From assembly GCF_000525875.1 (NCBI RefSeq), contig NZ_AODF01000014.1, positions 1 through 64,000 of the forward strand: a stretch of 64,000 nucleotides of DNA. Reading direction: 5' to 3'. Source of the stretch: Listeria floridensis FSL S10-1187. Its GTDB lineage: Bacteria; Bacillota; Bacilli; Lactobacillales; Listeriaceae. A program made the translations under genes and the position numbers. Positions 37,687 through 47,031 of this stretch are shown here, piece after piece. How positions within the stretch are numbered: the stretch's first letter is position 1; every line of letters begins with the position of its first letter. The notes under the pieces are model-generated. The model worked only from the letters and a program-made list of their open reading frames with translations, was not told where the DNA came from and did not search any database.

Positions 37687-38700
37687 ATGAAAGAGTATTT
37701 TATTGACCGTTCTTACAAAGCCTCAATGGGTATCGCAAATGCGGTACTCGTCACACTTGGAATGGGGCTTTTGCTACAAACCATCGGTGATTTAGCTGGA
37801 CTAGAATTTCTCATGAAAATCGGAGCAATTGGAAAAAACATGTTGATACCAGGAATTGGAATCGGCATCGCGATTTGTTTGAAAGCAAACACTTTAGTTG
37901 TCATTAGCGCCGGGGCAGCGGCAATTATCGGCGGAGGGGGTATCGTAGAACTTGCTAACGGCGGCTATGCAATAGCCGGCGGTGAACCCGTAGGCGCCAT
38001 CCTAGCAGTGATTGTAGCGGTTTGGACCGGAAAGCGCGTGACCGGAACAAGATTTGATATGATTTTGATCCCAGCCGTTTCACTTCTTTCCGGAGGACTA
38101 TCCGGACTGCTGTTTTCAAAAATAATGACACCGACGCTTGTGGCTATCAGTCAGTTCATCACAATACTTGTATCTGGATCACCGCTTATTTCTTCGATGG
38201 TCATAGCCTTGATCTTCGGATTATTGATCTTAAGTCCAGCTTCATCTGCAGCGCTAGCGATCGCACTCCAGCTTGATCCGACTGCAAGCGCGGCCGCATT
38301 AATTGGATGTACCGTTCAATTTGCCACTTTTGCGATCTTAAGTTTTCGGGATAATAATTGGGGAGCCTTCTTTGCCCAACTTATTATTACGCCGAAACTC
38401 CAAACAGCCAACATTATTAGAAAACCAAGCTTGATGATTATCCCGCTACTTATAACACTTGTTGCAGGTCCGCTCGGGGTTCTCGTTTTACATCTAGAAG
38501 CAACCGCTGAAATTGCAGGGATGGGTCTCTGTGCATTTGTAGCACCGCTTTATATGATTGCCCATTACGGTATCGGAACTTTTCTTTCATTTGCAGCGGT
38601 AGCGATTATTTTACCGGCTGCTGTAGCATTCATTGTTCGTCCAATTTTACTTAAAAGAGAAAAACTTAAAGAAGGCGACTTGCGTATTGAATTAGAATAA
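37687..38700 (+). CDS. PfoR-like / PTS EIIC type-2 family membrane protein
   Basis: 337 residues, nine to ten helices, Gly/Ala-rich. GIGIGIAICLKANTLVVIS, EPVGAILAVIVAVWTGKRVTG-type segments and a C-terminal VAPLYMIAHYGIGTFLSF match the PTS_EIIC_2 (PfoR) family, which lacks EIIA/EIIB domains. PfoR was named as a regulator of perfringolysin but the family is likely a transporter of unknown substrate. The start could be TTG 37681 (4 bases after AGGGGA) or ATG 37687. Single gene. Confidence 0.75.
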   Translation: MKEYFIDRSYKASMGIANAVLVTLGMGLLLQTIGDLAGLEFLMKIGAIGKNMLIPGIGIGIAICLKANTLVVISAGAAAIIGGGGIVELANGGYAIAGGEPVGAILAVIVAVWTGKRVTGTRFDMILIPAVSLLSGGLSGLLFSKIMTPTLVAISQFITILVSGSPLISSMVIALIFGLLILSPASSAALAIALQLDPTASAAALIGCTVQFATFAILSFRDNNWGAFFAQLIITPKLQTANIIRKPSLMIIPLLITLVAGPLGVLVLHLEATAEIAGMGLCAFVAPLYMIAHYGIGTFLSFAAVAIILPAAVAFIVRPILLKREKLKEGDLRIELE

Positions 38701-38738
38701 AACAACCCCCTCGCATCGTTCATGCGAGGGGGTTGTTT
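38701..38738. terminator. terminator hairpin, stronger on the minus strand
   Basis: AACAACCCCCTCGCAT / ATGCGAGGGGGTTGTT, a near-perfect 16-bp stem. The plus-strand tail is only TTT, whereas the minus strand reads TTTTATT, so it may chiefly end the minus-strand RNA candidate upstream. Confidence 0.8.
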
Positions 38739-39285
38739 CGATGAGTTGTCTTGCCACTCATCTGATGGCCGGTTTGCCTGATGTTTCTGAAATAAACATA
38801 ACACTTTTTGAGAGAAGCAACGGTTAGGCTTGTTGTTCACTTAAAGTGAAAACCAGTCTTAACTGATTCATCAAACGAAAATCTATCGAATCAGCAGGAA
38901 CCCATTCTTCTTTCCCTGACTATTTCAACCGCTATAACCTTGTGACACTTACTTCTTACTCGGTCGAATCACTTGAGAGTGAAGTCTTGCCATAAATAAA
39001 TACGATACTAGGTTCGTCGGCTTCCGCGTTAAGAAAGCTTCTGACGTAACGAAAAATCCGTTTCTCAAAACTTGGATTTCAAATCAAACACTCATGAAGC
39101 GGCTAATATCAGCGCCTTCCTCCTGCAAGCTTGAAATCCATTAAACCATTCATCAGACGTTACCGGCATATGACAAAGCTGAAAATTCAGCTTGTACACA
39201 CACGACTTAGAAACTGGAAGCGATGTTAAACATTGTGTGCGCAATGAATAATTATATCTTTCATTCGCATCGCCTCTCCTTCGTT
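38739..39285 (-). ncRNA. candidate ~550-nt structured noncoding RNA
   Basis: No frame over 60 codons and no family match. The stretch is rich in short-loop hairpins: GATGAGT/ACTCATC (38740-38762), ATGTTT/AAACAT (38781-38799), TTCAC/GTGAA (38836-38850), CTGATTC/GAATCAG (38863-38894), ACTTC..ACTC/GAGT..GAAGT (38951-38985), GGATTTCAA/TTGAAATCC (39074-39139), AAGCTGAA/TTCAGCTT (39176-39193) and GCGATG/CATCGC enclosing AATGAA/TTCATT (39220-39273). On the minus strand a weak promoter (TTGAAA 39316-39321; TAGTAT 39294-39299) precedes it and a strong terminator follows. It does not resemble RNase P, tmRNA, SRP or 6S RNA to me. Confidence 0.5.
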
Positions 39286-39414
39286 TTGTTACTATACTAT
39301 AACCGTTTTCACCAGTTTCAAACTCTTTTTTTAAAAATGAGACGAAAGTCTTTTTCTATTAAATAAAAGTCGGAACTTTCACTTCTTTCGTCCTAATTTT
39401 CTTTGGTAAATCAA

Positions 39415-39464
39415 TTGACAGTTCAGCTAGGAACGTATATGATATTCATTGAGAATGATTATCA
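39415..39464 (+). promoter_or_regulatory. SigA promoter with Fur box
   Basis: TTGACA (39415-39420), 17-base spacer, TATGAT (39438-39443). TGAGAATGATTATCA (39450-39464) is a 7-1-7 Fur box with one mismatch and covers the expected start site, so the importer should be repressed by iron. Confidence 0.9.
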
Positions 39465-39482
39465 GTGAAAAGAGGTTAAGCA

Positions 39483-40388
39483 ATGAAAAAGGGTCTTATT
39501 TTTATAGTATTTTGTATGGTATTAGTTTTAGCAGCGTGCGGAACTGATTCGAATAAAACAGCTGGCAAAAAGTCAGAAACGATTACATATAAATCTGAAG
39601 CTGGAGACATTAAAGTTCCGGCAAATCCAAAGCGAGTAGTTGTCCTTTCAACCTATGCAGGTGATGTATTAAATCTTGGCGTTAAAGTTGTTGGGGCAGA
39701 TAGTTGGAGCATGAATAATGAAAATTTTGCTAAAGGACTAAAAGGAGCGAAGCAAGTTTCGGATGAGAACATTGAAGAGATTATTGCTTTAAAACCGGAT
39801 TTAATCCTTGGCTTAAATACAATCAAAAATCAAGATAAATTAAAGAAAATTGCGCCGCTTGTTACCTTCACTTATGGCAAGAATAACTATCTTGATCAGC
39901 ACGTCGAAATAGGGAAAGTCTTGAACAAGGAAAAAGAAGCGAAAGCTTGGGTAAAGGACTTTAAACAACGTGCTGAAAAAATAGGTGCGAAAATTAAAGC
40001 GAAAATCGGGAAAGATAAGACGATTTCAGTGGCTGAAAATTTTGATAAGCAAATTTATGTATTTGGTGATAATTGGGGACGTGGAACGGAAATTTTGTAC
40101 CAAACAATGGGGCTGAAAATGCCTGAAACTGTGAAAAAAGCTTCGGCTAAATCAGGCTATTACGCGGTTTCTGTGGAGCAACTAGGCAATTATACAGGAG
40201 ATTACATGGTGCTTAGCAAATATGAAGATTCGGATACTTCTTTCATGAAAACAAGCGCTTATACGAATATTCCGGCTGTGAAAAACAATCATGTGCTTGA
40301 AGTAGATGCCAATAAATTTTACTTTAATGACGCGCTTACGCTCGATTATCAACTTAAAACTTTTGAAGATTATTTTTTAGGAAACTAA
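39483..40388 (+). CDS. iron-siderophore ABC transporter substrate-binding lipoprotein
   Basis: 301 residues. Signal peptide with lipobox LAAC; then a FhuD/BtuF-type bilobed fold: DIKVPANPKRVVVLSTYAGD, EEIIALKPDLILG, and a C-terminal DYQLKTFEDYFL. It captures an Fe3+-siderophore (hydroxamate type is common for this subgroup, not proven) outside the membrane. AGAGG site at the start; Fur box directly upstream; 16 bp to the first permease gene. Confidence 0.93.
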   Translation: MKKGLIFIVFCMVLVLAACGTDSNKTAGKKSETITYKSEAGDIKVPANPKRVVVLSTYAGDVLNLGVKVVGADSWSMNNENFAKGLKGAKQVSDENIEEIIALKPDLILGLNTIKNQDKLKKIAPLVTFTYGKNNYLDQHVEIGKVLNKEKEAKAWVKDFKQRAEKIGAKIKAKIGKDKTISVAENFDKQIYVFGDNWGRGTEILYQTMGLKMPETVKKASAKSGYYAVSVEQLGNYTGDYMVLSKYEDSDTSFMKTSAYTNIPAVKNNHVLEVDANKFYFNDALTLDYQLKTFEDYFLGN

Positions 40389-40404
40389 AGATTGGTGTTA
40401 AACA

Positions 40405-41385
40405 ATGACATTTAAAATTTCTATGCCGCTTCGATTTGTACTGGGTTTTCTTGTGCTTGGCCTTTCCTGCTACGCTGCACTTGCTTGTGGCGCTGTCAAT
40501 TATTCATTTTCGTTTCTTTGGGAAGGCTTCACGAAAGGCTTGCATCAAACTGAAATGGCATCACTCTATGAACTTAGAATACCTCGCATTTTTGCCGCAG
40601 CGATTATCGGTGCGGCTCTAGGTGTATCTGGAACGATTATGCAAGCAGTCACGAGAAATCCACTTGCAGATCCAGGGCTTTTGGGCGTCTCGGCAGGAGC
40701 GAAACTAATGCTTTCGATAATTATCGCATTTTTGCCGGGGCTTGCTTTTCCATTCAAGATGGGAGCTGCTTTTATCGGAGCTGCACTTGGAACAATGCTC
40801 GTTCTTTTTATCAGCAGGTCGAGCAGCATTTATAAAATTGTACTAGCTGGGGCTGCAATTTCGGCCTTTCTTTTAGCGCTGTCGAACGCGATTAGTTTGC
40901 TCTCGAAGACGTCAAAAGAACTAACGATGTGGACGTCTGGCGGTTTAGCCGGTGTAACCGGCTACGAGGTTAAACTGCTTGTGCCAGTTTTAGTAGCGGG
41001 GCTTGTCATCAGTTTCTTCTTCGCCAAACAAATTGGCATTCTCACAATGAGCGATGATGTGGCAACTGGGCTCGGGGTTTCCACCCAAAAGGTTCGGTTT
41101 TTGCTTTTTATTTTAGTAGCAGTTTTGACGGGTGCTTCGGTTTCTGTGATCGGAGAAATTGCGTTTGTTGGTTTGATCGTACCACATTTCGCGCGTTTTG
41201 TTTCCGGTTCGAGCTATCGCGTGCTACTTCCAATGTCGGCACTTGTTGGAGCGATTTTTCTGATCATTTCAGATATGCTCAGCCGTGTGCTTGCTGCGCC
41301 GTTTGAGATTCCTGTAATCGCGATTCTTTCGGTTGTCGGTCTGCCATTCTTCATTTTTATCGTAAGAAGGGGGCTAAAAGCATGA
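40405..41385 (+). CDS. iron-siderophore ABC transporter permease (FecCD family) 1
   Basis: 326 residues, about ten helices. FecCD hallmarks are LRIPRIFAAAIIGAALGVSGT-type N-terminal segment, RNPLADPGLLGVSAGA, and GEIAFVGLIVPHFARF, the cytoplasmic coupling helix for the ATPase. The final residues overlap the next permease start by four bases (ATGA), typical of heterodimer-forming pairs such as FhuB/FhuG or YfiZ/YfhA. Confidence 0.93.
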   Translation: MTFKISMPLRFVLGFLVLGLSCYAALACGAVNYSFSFLWEGFTKGLHQTEMASLYELRIPRIFAAAIIGAALGVSGTIMQAVTRNPLADPGLLGVSAGAKLMLSIIIAFLPGLAFPFKMGAAFIGAALGTMLVLFISRSSSIYKIVLAGAAISAFLLALSNAISLLSKTSKELTMWTSGGLAGVTGYEVKLLVPVLVAGLVISFFFAKQIGILTMSDDVATGLGVSTQKVRFLLFILVAVLTGASVSVIGEIAFVGLIVPHFARFVSGSSYRVLLPMSALVGAIFLIISDMLSRVLAAPFEIPVIAILSVVGLPFFIFIVRRGLKA

Positions 41386-42362
41386 AAAGATTAGCTTTTA
41401 AATGGATTTTTGGCGCGGGGCTTATTCTTTTGATGGGCTTAATTCTAGTTAATCTAACCCTTGGAACGGATGCTCTTTCTTTTTCACGTGTCTTTGCTGT
41501 TTTTTTCGGAAATGGGGAAGTACTTGAGAACTTCATTTTATTTGAACTTCGGTTACCACGGCTTTTGATTGTCTTACTTGCTGGAGTCAGCCTCGTATTG
41601 TCTGGCAGCTTGTTGCAAACTGTACTAAAAAATGACTTGGCAGACCCGGGAATTATTGGAATCAACTCTGGTGCCGGAGTAGGTATCGCACTATTCTTTT
41701 TATTTGTTCCTTTTCAAGTGGAAAGTTTTGGCGCGCTTCTTCCTCTTGCAGGTGGGATTGGCGCACTGATTACGGCGGCTTTCATTTTGCTTTTTTCAAG
41801 ACGAAGTCCAGGAAGTCTGATACTGAATGGAATTGGCTTCGCCTTTGCAATGAGCGGGTTGATGGTTCTTTTAATGTCATCAGCAAATCGCGAGAAAGTT
41901 GATTTTCTTGCTAAATGGCTGTCAGGATCGATTTGGGGAATGGACTGGCTGTTCGTTTGGATTTTCATCGGCCTGCTTGTTCTTATTACGCCAATACTGT
42001 TCATTTTTAACCGGACGCTTGATTTGCTGACACTTAATGAAAATACGGCATTAAATCTTGGGGTAAGGGTAGGAATGTGGCGAGTGTTTTTCCTTGTTTT
42101 TGCGGTTCTTTTGGCTGCAGTTCCTGTGTCAATCACAGGAAGTATCACATTTCTCGGCTTAATTGGTCCGCATATTGCGAAAGCGCTTGTTGGACCACGG
42201 CATAAGCTGTTCTTGCCTGTTGCCATGATTATCGGAGCTTTTCTATTTTTGCTTGCGGATACCATCGCGATGCGGCTTAATTTGCCAGCGGGCATTTTAC
42301 TTTCGCTAATTGGTAGTCCTTATTTTATTTACTTGTTGTTTAAAAAAATAAAAAACCCATGA
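41382..42362 (+). CDS. iron-siderophore ABC transporter permease (FecCD family) 2
   Basis: 326 residues. ELRLPRLLIVLLAGVSLVLSG, NDLADPGIIGINSGAG and GSITFLGLIGPHIAKALVG are the same three landmarks as in the first permease. No ATP-binding subunit follows; the operon ends here in a terminator, so the pair probably borrows a shared ATPase encoded elsewhere, as YfiYZ-YfhA of Bacillus does with YusV. Confidence 0.92.
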   Translation: MKRLAFKWIFGAGLILLMGLILVNLTLGTDALSFSRVFAVFFGNGEVLENFILFELRLPRLLIVLLAGVSLVLSGSLLQTVLKNDLADPGIIGINSGAGVGIALFFLFVPFQVESFGALLPLAGGIGALITAAFILLFSRRSPGSLILNGIGFAFAMSGLMVLLMSSANREKVDFLAKWLSGSIWGMDWLFVWIFIGLLVLITPILFIFNRTLDLLTLNENTALNLGVRVGMWRVFFLVFAVLLAAVPVSITGSITFLGLIGPHIAKALVGPRHKLFLPVAMIIGAFLFLLADTIAMRLNLPAGILLSLIGSPYFIYLLFKKIKNP

Positions 42363-42400
42363 ATTAGGTTTTTAATTCTGCCTAATTCATGGGTTTTTTT
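42350..42400. terminator. bidirectional terminator
   Basis: AAAAACCCATGAATTAGG / CCTAATTCATGGGTTTTT, an 18-bp stem between convergent genes. Confidence 0.9.
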
Positions 42401-42884
42401 AATCTTCAAGGAAGTAAGCCATGATGATATCGTCAATATACTGACCTTCAATAATGAATTCTTTTTCAAGGGTTCCTTCAGTATGGAAGCCATTTTTTTG
42501 ATAGAAATGTACGGCTTTTTGATTATTGGATAAGACACGGAGCTGTAATTTTTTAATGCCGTTTTCTTGTGCAATGTTTTTCAGATGATCCATCAACGCT
42601 CGAGCAATGCCTTGTTTTTGAAAATCTGGATGGACTGCAATATCAAGTTCAAGAACGTGGGCATTTGTCGGAAGTGGAATCGGTTGTTTGTATCCTAAAA
42701 TGCCGACGACTTTTCCATCTATATCCGCAACGGTCTTTGATCCAGGTGTATTTTTGACTAGGTAATCCGCTTCAGAGTCAAAGTGAATTTCTGCTGGTGT
42801 TGTACCTTTTGTCCAAACCAAATTTTCAAGTTCGAGCATAGAAGCGGCATCTTCTTTTCGCGACAGTCTAATCTCCATCTTCAT
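42399..42884 (-). CDS. GNAT family N-acetyltransferase
   Basis: 161 residues. The acetyl-CoA motif A is LDIAVHPDFQKQGIARALM (with Q-x-x-G-x-A), followed by the family's LRVLSNNQKAVHFYQKNGF segment. It acetylates an amine on a small molecule or protein; RimI-like and drug-acetylating relatives both share this layout. ATG 42884 follows GGGGAG. It lies 12 bp downstream of the ABC permease gene on the same strand, so probably the last gene of that transcript. Confidence 0.88.
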   Translation of the reverse strand: MKMEIRLSRKEDAASMLELENLVWTKGTTPAEIHFDSEADYLVKNTPGSKTVADIDGKVVGILGYKQPIPLPTNAHVLELDIAVHPDFQKQGIARALMDHLKNIAQENGIKKLQLRVLSNNQKAVHFYQKNGFHTEGTLEKEFIIEGQYIDDIIMAYFLED

Positions 42885-42896
42885 TTTCTCCCCTTA

Positions 42897-44136
42897 CTAT
42901 TGGTTATTCTTTTTCGCGTAAGCAAGTGATTTTTTCCAAGTTTTAATCAAACCTTCGTTTGAGTAAAGCAAGACGTTGCTCTTATAGAGTCTAAATGTGA
43001 GTAGGAAGGCAAGAGCGACTGAAACGATCAATAGTGCAAGCGAGATCAAAATGCTCGACATCGAAACCGCCAGCATATCCATCCGTGCAAGCATCATCAT
43101 CGGCGAGAAAAGCGGAATATAGGAGCCGATAACTATCAAAATATTGTCTGGAATGTTGCTAGCAACGATTGATCCCCAGTAGCCGATAATGGAAACAATT
43201 GTAAGCGGGTAGATAAACTGTGCAACGGTCTCGACATTTGGGACAAGCGACCCAATCATGGCAGAAAGAACGATGTAAAGCAAGAGCCCAAAGAAGATAA
43301 ACAATAGATTTAGAATTAAATATGAAACAGGAAATACCTGCATTTGATTAAAGATTTGCTGGACTATTTCTGTTTTTTGCATGGTGATCATGGCAACAGC
43401 TCCGATCACCACATAAAATCCGATTTGCGTGAGAAGCATCAAAATGATGGCGGTTAGTTTTGCCAGTAAATGTGTGGTTGCCGACACACTCGATAAGATC
43501 ACTTCCATGATCCGTGTACCTTTTTCAGTTGCAATTTCAGCGGCCACAATATTTGCATAGCTGATGACAAATATGAAAATAATGAGTGTAAGAACAAGGA
43601 TTGCAGCACTCATAGCATCTTTTTGACTGTTCGTAAACTGGTCATTCGATTTCAAGTGGTTTTTGACAGGGACAGCGGATATGATGGCAGAAAGTTTCTC
43701 TTGATCAAGTCCGTATTCTGCTGCTTTTAATCCGACTTTTACTCCCGTCAGACTTTGAGTCAGTTGGGTCATGATTTCTTGACCAGCAGTTTCTCTCGTT
43801 GTATAGGTAGCTTTGTAGTCGCCATTTGTTTCAGTGATTGTTAAGAAACCGTCAATTTTTTCCTTCGATAGCGCTTTTTCGGCGGCCTTTTTGGTGGTGA
43901 TTTTTTTTATCAAGCTTAAAATGTTCTTTATTTTGTTCAAGCGCTTGGCTAAATACTGGATTGTCAGACAATACAGCAATTTTGGCAGAATCATCACTTC
44001 CGAAGTATTCAATCATTTTTGGAATTGCAATTACGACAGCGCCAAGAATCAGTGGAATCAGTAGTGAAATTAAGAACGATTTGGTTTTGACATGTCGCTT
44101 ATACACTTGTTTTGTGATTACCCAAAATTTACTCAT
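42897..44136 (-). CDS. ABC-2 type exporter permease (NatB-like), frameshifted in this sequence
   Basis: 412 residues after removing one T from the T8 run 43901-43908, which restores KLDKKITTKKAAEKALSK. Layout: one N-terminal helix (KTKSFLISLLIPLILGAVVI), a ~150-residue external domain, then five to six C-terminal helices beginning IISYANIVAAEIATEKGTR-like EKGTRIMEVILSS, the ABC2_membrane_3 signature. NatAB-type systems export Na+ or act on antibiotics. The start overlaps the ATPase stop by 8 bp. Confidence 0.88.
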
Positions 44137-45031
44137 TCTTTTCACCTGCTTTCGCTTTAAATATTTCTTCTAAAGTTGGAGGTTCGAGGCTAAACATCGG
44201 AACAAAGCCGTCTTTTGTGACAAATTGAAAAACTTGTTCTGCAGCATTTTCCTCGTCTAGCTCAAGCTGTCTAATATCGTTTCTTTGGTGTGTAATTTTT
44301 TTAACACCTGGAAGAGCAAGCAGTTCTTCATCTGAAAAAGGTGCTTTTAAGCGAATTCGTTTGTGACCAAATGATTCTTTAACGGAGTCTGTGTCACCGT
44401 GCAGAACGGTTTTACCTTGTTTCAGCATTAAGAGTGAATCGCATAACTCCTCAACATTTTCCATTTGATGACTTGAGAAAATAATCGCCGAACCTTGTGC
44501 TTTCATTTCAAAAACCAAACTTTTTAGAATTTCAGCATTTACCGGGTCAAGACCGCTGAATGGTTCATCAAGAATCAGCAACTGCGGTTTATGTAAAATC
44601 GTACTGATCAGCTGAATTTTCTGCTGGTTTCCTTTTGAAAGTGTTTTGACGAGATCGGTTTTCTTACCGACAACTTCAGCGCGTTCAAGCCAGTGATCAA
44701 TTTCAGCCGCCGCAGTTTTACGAGGTACCCCTTTTAGCTCGGCAAAGAAGATCAATTGCTCTTCAATCGTAACATCTGGATAGAGGCCTCGTTCTTCAGG
44801 TAGATAACCAATTACATTCGGATCAATTTTGTTTGTGGGTTCCCCATTCCACGTGATTTGTCCCTTTGTAGCTTCTAAAAAATGCAGTATGAGCCGAAAT
44901 GTAGTGGTTTTTCCAGCCCCGTTTTGCCCAATTAAACCGAGAATTTTGCCGTGTTCTACTTTAAACGACAAATCATCGACAGCAATTTTGGTTCCGAATG
45001 CTTTCGTTACCTGTTCTAGTTCAAGTGTCAT
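44129..45031 (-). CDS. ABC transporter ATP-binding protein (NatA-like)
   Basis: 300 residues. Walker A is GQNGAGKTT, the Q-loop lies in YLPEERGLYPD, the signature is LSKGNQQKI, Walker B is LLILDEPFSGLD and the switch His is in FSSHQ. The C-terminal ~70 residues form the extra domain seen in NatA/DUF4162 exporters. Partner of the overlapping ABC-2 permease gene. Start preceded by TAGGAGG. Confidence 0.94.
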   Translation of the reverse strand: MTLELEQVTKAFGTKIAVDDLSFKVEHGKILGLIGQNGAGKTTTFRLILHFLEATKGQITWNGEPTNKIDPNVIGYLPEERGLYPDVTIEEQLIFFAELKGVPRKTAAAEIDHWLERAEVVGKKTDLVKTLSKGNQQKIQLISTILHKPQLLILDEPFSGLDPVNAEILKSLVFEMKAQGSAIIFSSHQMENVEELCDSLLMLKQGKTVLHGDTDSVKESFGHKRIRLKAPFSDEELLALPGVKKITHQRNDIRQLELDEENAAEQVFQFVTKDGFVPMFSLEPPTLEEIFKAKAGEKNE

Positions 45032-45211
45032 TTAGTTTCCTCCTAAATCTCCCTAAGTTTTCAGTTCCCTTTTCATTTTATCAAAAGATCTGAAAACTAG
45101 GTATCTTTTTTATTTTTTTCCAAGTAGAGTGAAAAGATTGATTAGGAAAGTTTGCCGGAATTCGCTACAATGAAAGAAGCGAAAAACAATCACAAAAAGA
45201 AGGTTCTGGTT

Positions 45212-45847
45212 ATGACAAACACAATGACATTTTATGCTGACCAAATTTATTTGGAACTGAAAAGAGACATCTTGAATGAAGAATTTCGCGTTGGTGAACT
45301 CATTTCGCCTGAATATGTCATTCAGCGTTTCGGAGTCTGCCGATCTTTTGCGCTCGAAGCCTTAACGCATTTAAGTGATATGGGTCTTTTAACAGATGAA
45401 TTTTATGTGAGGCTGACCAATGAGAAAGAATATCTAATGATGTCACGTTTAAAAATGACATTTTTTAATTTAAGTTTTGCCGTGCATAAAGTGCAAGAAA
45501 AAAAGACACCTTATTGTTTGAATTGCTTAAAAGGTGCTTTATTCCAGATGAAGCATGCTGCCCGTGAAGTTGATGGCGTAGTTTTCAAACAATCCATCCA
45601 ACGGTTTTACGGATGCATGATTGAGTTTACCGAACTCCGCACGCTAGATAAAAATATTACGTATCTTGTCGAGACGCTTGATTATCTTGAAGCGAAAAAT
45701 CCAGAGTTTTTCTACGGCACAACAGCGAAACAAGTTATCTGCTACCTCGAAGATTTGGTCAACTCGCTAGAGCGGCAAGAATTTGACCGCTGTCATAAAG
45801 CTATTGAAAGCTTTTATTCACATAACTTGGAATTATTATTCCGCTAA
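45212..45847 (+). CDS. GntR-like transcriptional regulator
   Basis: 211 residues. Residues ~5-75 (QIYLELKRDILNEEFRVGE, then ISPEYVIQRFGVCRSFALEA) form a GntR-type winged helix; the C-terminal part is all-helical, FCD-like, but without an obvious His/Asp metal triad. It has a CLNC pair in the middle. AGAAGG site 8 bases before ATG 45212; the frame is open to 45152. Divergent from the ABC exporter operon, which it may control. Confidence 0.68.
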   Translation: MTNTMTFYADQIYLELKRDILNEEFRVGELISPEYVIQRFGVCRSFALEALTHLSDMGLLTDEFYVRLTNEKEYLMMSRLKMTFFNLSFAVHKVQEKKTPYCLNCLKGALFQMKHAAREVDGVVFKQSIQRFYGCMIEFTELRTLDKNITYLVETLDYLEAKNPEFFYGTTAKQVICYLEDLVNSLERQEFDRCHKAIESFYSHNLELLFR

Positions 45848-45884
45848 AAAACACTCTATTCAGCTGAATAGAGTGTTTCTTTTT
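45846..45884. terminator. bidirectional terminator
   Basis: AAACACTCTATTCAG / CTGAATAGAGTGTTT palindrome between convergent genes. Confidence 0.9.
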
Positions 45885-46974
45885 AATTGCCCATCGAAAA
45901 ATCGGAGCTTGTCAATTCAAATTTTCCTTTTAAGCCGGAAGTGATATACACTTTTTTTTTCTTTGCTGACAAAAATAGCTTCAACACCTTGATGCGATTC
46001 GATAAATTTAAGTCCTTCTGTGATGCCTTTTGAAAATGCAGCTGAGGAAAGGCCATCGCCGGTGATTGATTTTGTGCTGATGATCGTGACGCCGGCGATG
46101 TCATTATCAAACGGGTAGCCGGTTTTAGGGTCGAACAAATGATGGTACTTTTTACCATCGACTTCGAGATAGCGTTCATAAATGCCAGAAGTTACAATTG
46201 ATTTATTGCGGGCAGGAAGTTTGCCGAGAATCGTGTTGCGCGGTGAAAATGGATCTTGGATACCCACTTTCCAGTCGCCGCCTTTTGGACTGTCGCCTTC
46301 AAGCAAAATATTACCGCCAAGGTCGATAATCGCTGTTGTTACTCCATTTTCCTTGAAAACTTTTTCAACTTCATCAGCAATATAGCCTTTTGCAATGCCG
46401 CCAAGATCAAGTTCCATTCCTTTTTTCTTCAAATAAACAGTTTTTTTGTTTATCGTTCAGTTCGACATTTTGATAGCCGATGAGCGGAAGTTTTACATCA
46501 ATTTCGGCTTGTGTAGGTTTGCGGGCATCTGGGAAGCCAATATGCCAAAGAGAAGTAATGGGACCGATCGTAATATCCTTTGTTCCACCAGTTTGTGCAC
46601 TGAACTTGATGCCTTCTTTGATCAGATAGTAGATATCGCTGTCCACTTTGACGGGCTTAACGCCGCTTGCAGCATTAATTTTATCCACTTCAGAACTACG
46701 TTTTTCTTCATCGTTTACGTCAATTTTTTTCGCTAGTTCGCGAACGCGGTCAAATCCTTTATCGAGGATTTTTTCTTTTCCTTTATCATAAACAGAAAGA
46801 GTTACGACCGTTCCCATTAAGAATTCAGTTTTCTTGTAAGGCGTTTCTAAAATAGTCGTTTTCTTGTTTGTTTCTTTTTTTTTCTGTTTCATTGGAGCCA
46901 GCAGTGTTGCTGCAACTTGCAAGCACTAATATAAAAGCCGTCAGCACGAGTGCGAGCCATTTCTTCTTTTTCAT
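45883..46974 (-). CDS. ApbE family FAD:protein FMN transferase lipoprotein, frameshifted in this sequence
   Basis: Three overcalled runs (T9 45952-45960, T7 46441-46447, T9 46875-46883) split the gene; removing one base from each gives 362 residues from ATG 46974, behind GAGGTGA. Lipobox LASC. ApbE landmarks: FLMGTVVTLSVYD, GGTKDITIGPITSLWHIG, MELDLGGIAKGYIAD, and HLFDPKTGYP. It covalently attaches FMN to Ser/Thr of exported flavoproteins, for example in extracellular electron transfer. No target flavoprotein is seen nearby. Confidence 0.88.
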
Positions 46975-47031
46975 TCCGTCACCTCGAAAATTTTTACTTC
47001 GATAATAATGTATCTTTTTACAGAAAGGAAG

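Noticed and set aside
41714-42295. 193-codon minus-strand frame
   Set aside because: It lies entirely within the second FecCD permease gene and is its antisense shadow.
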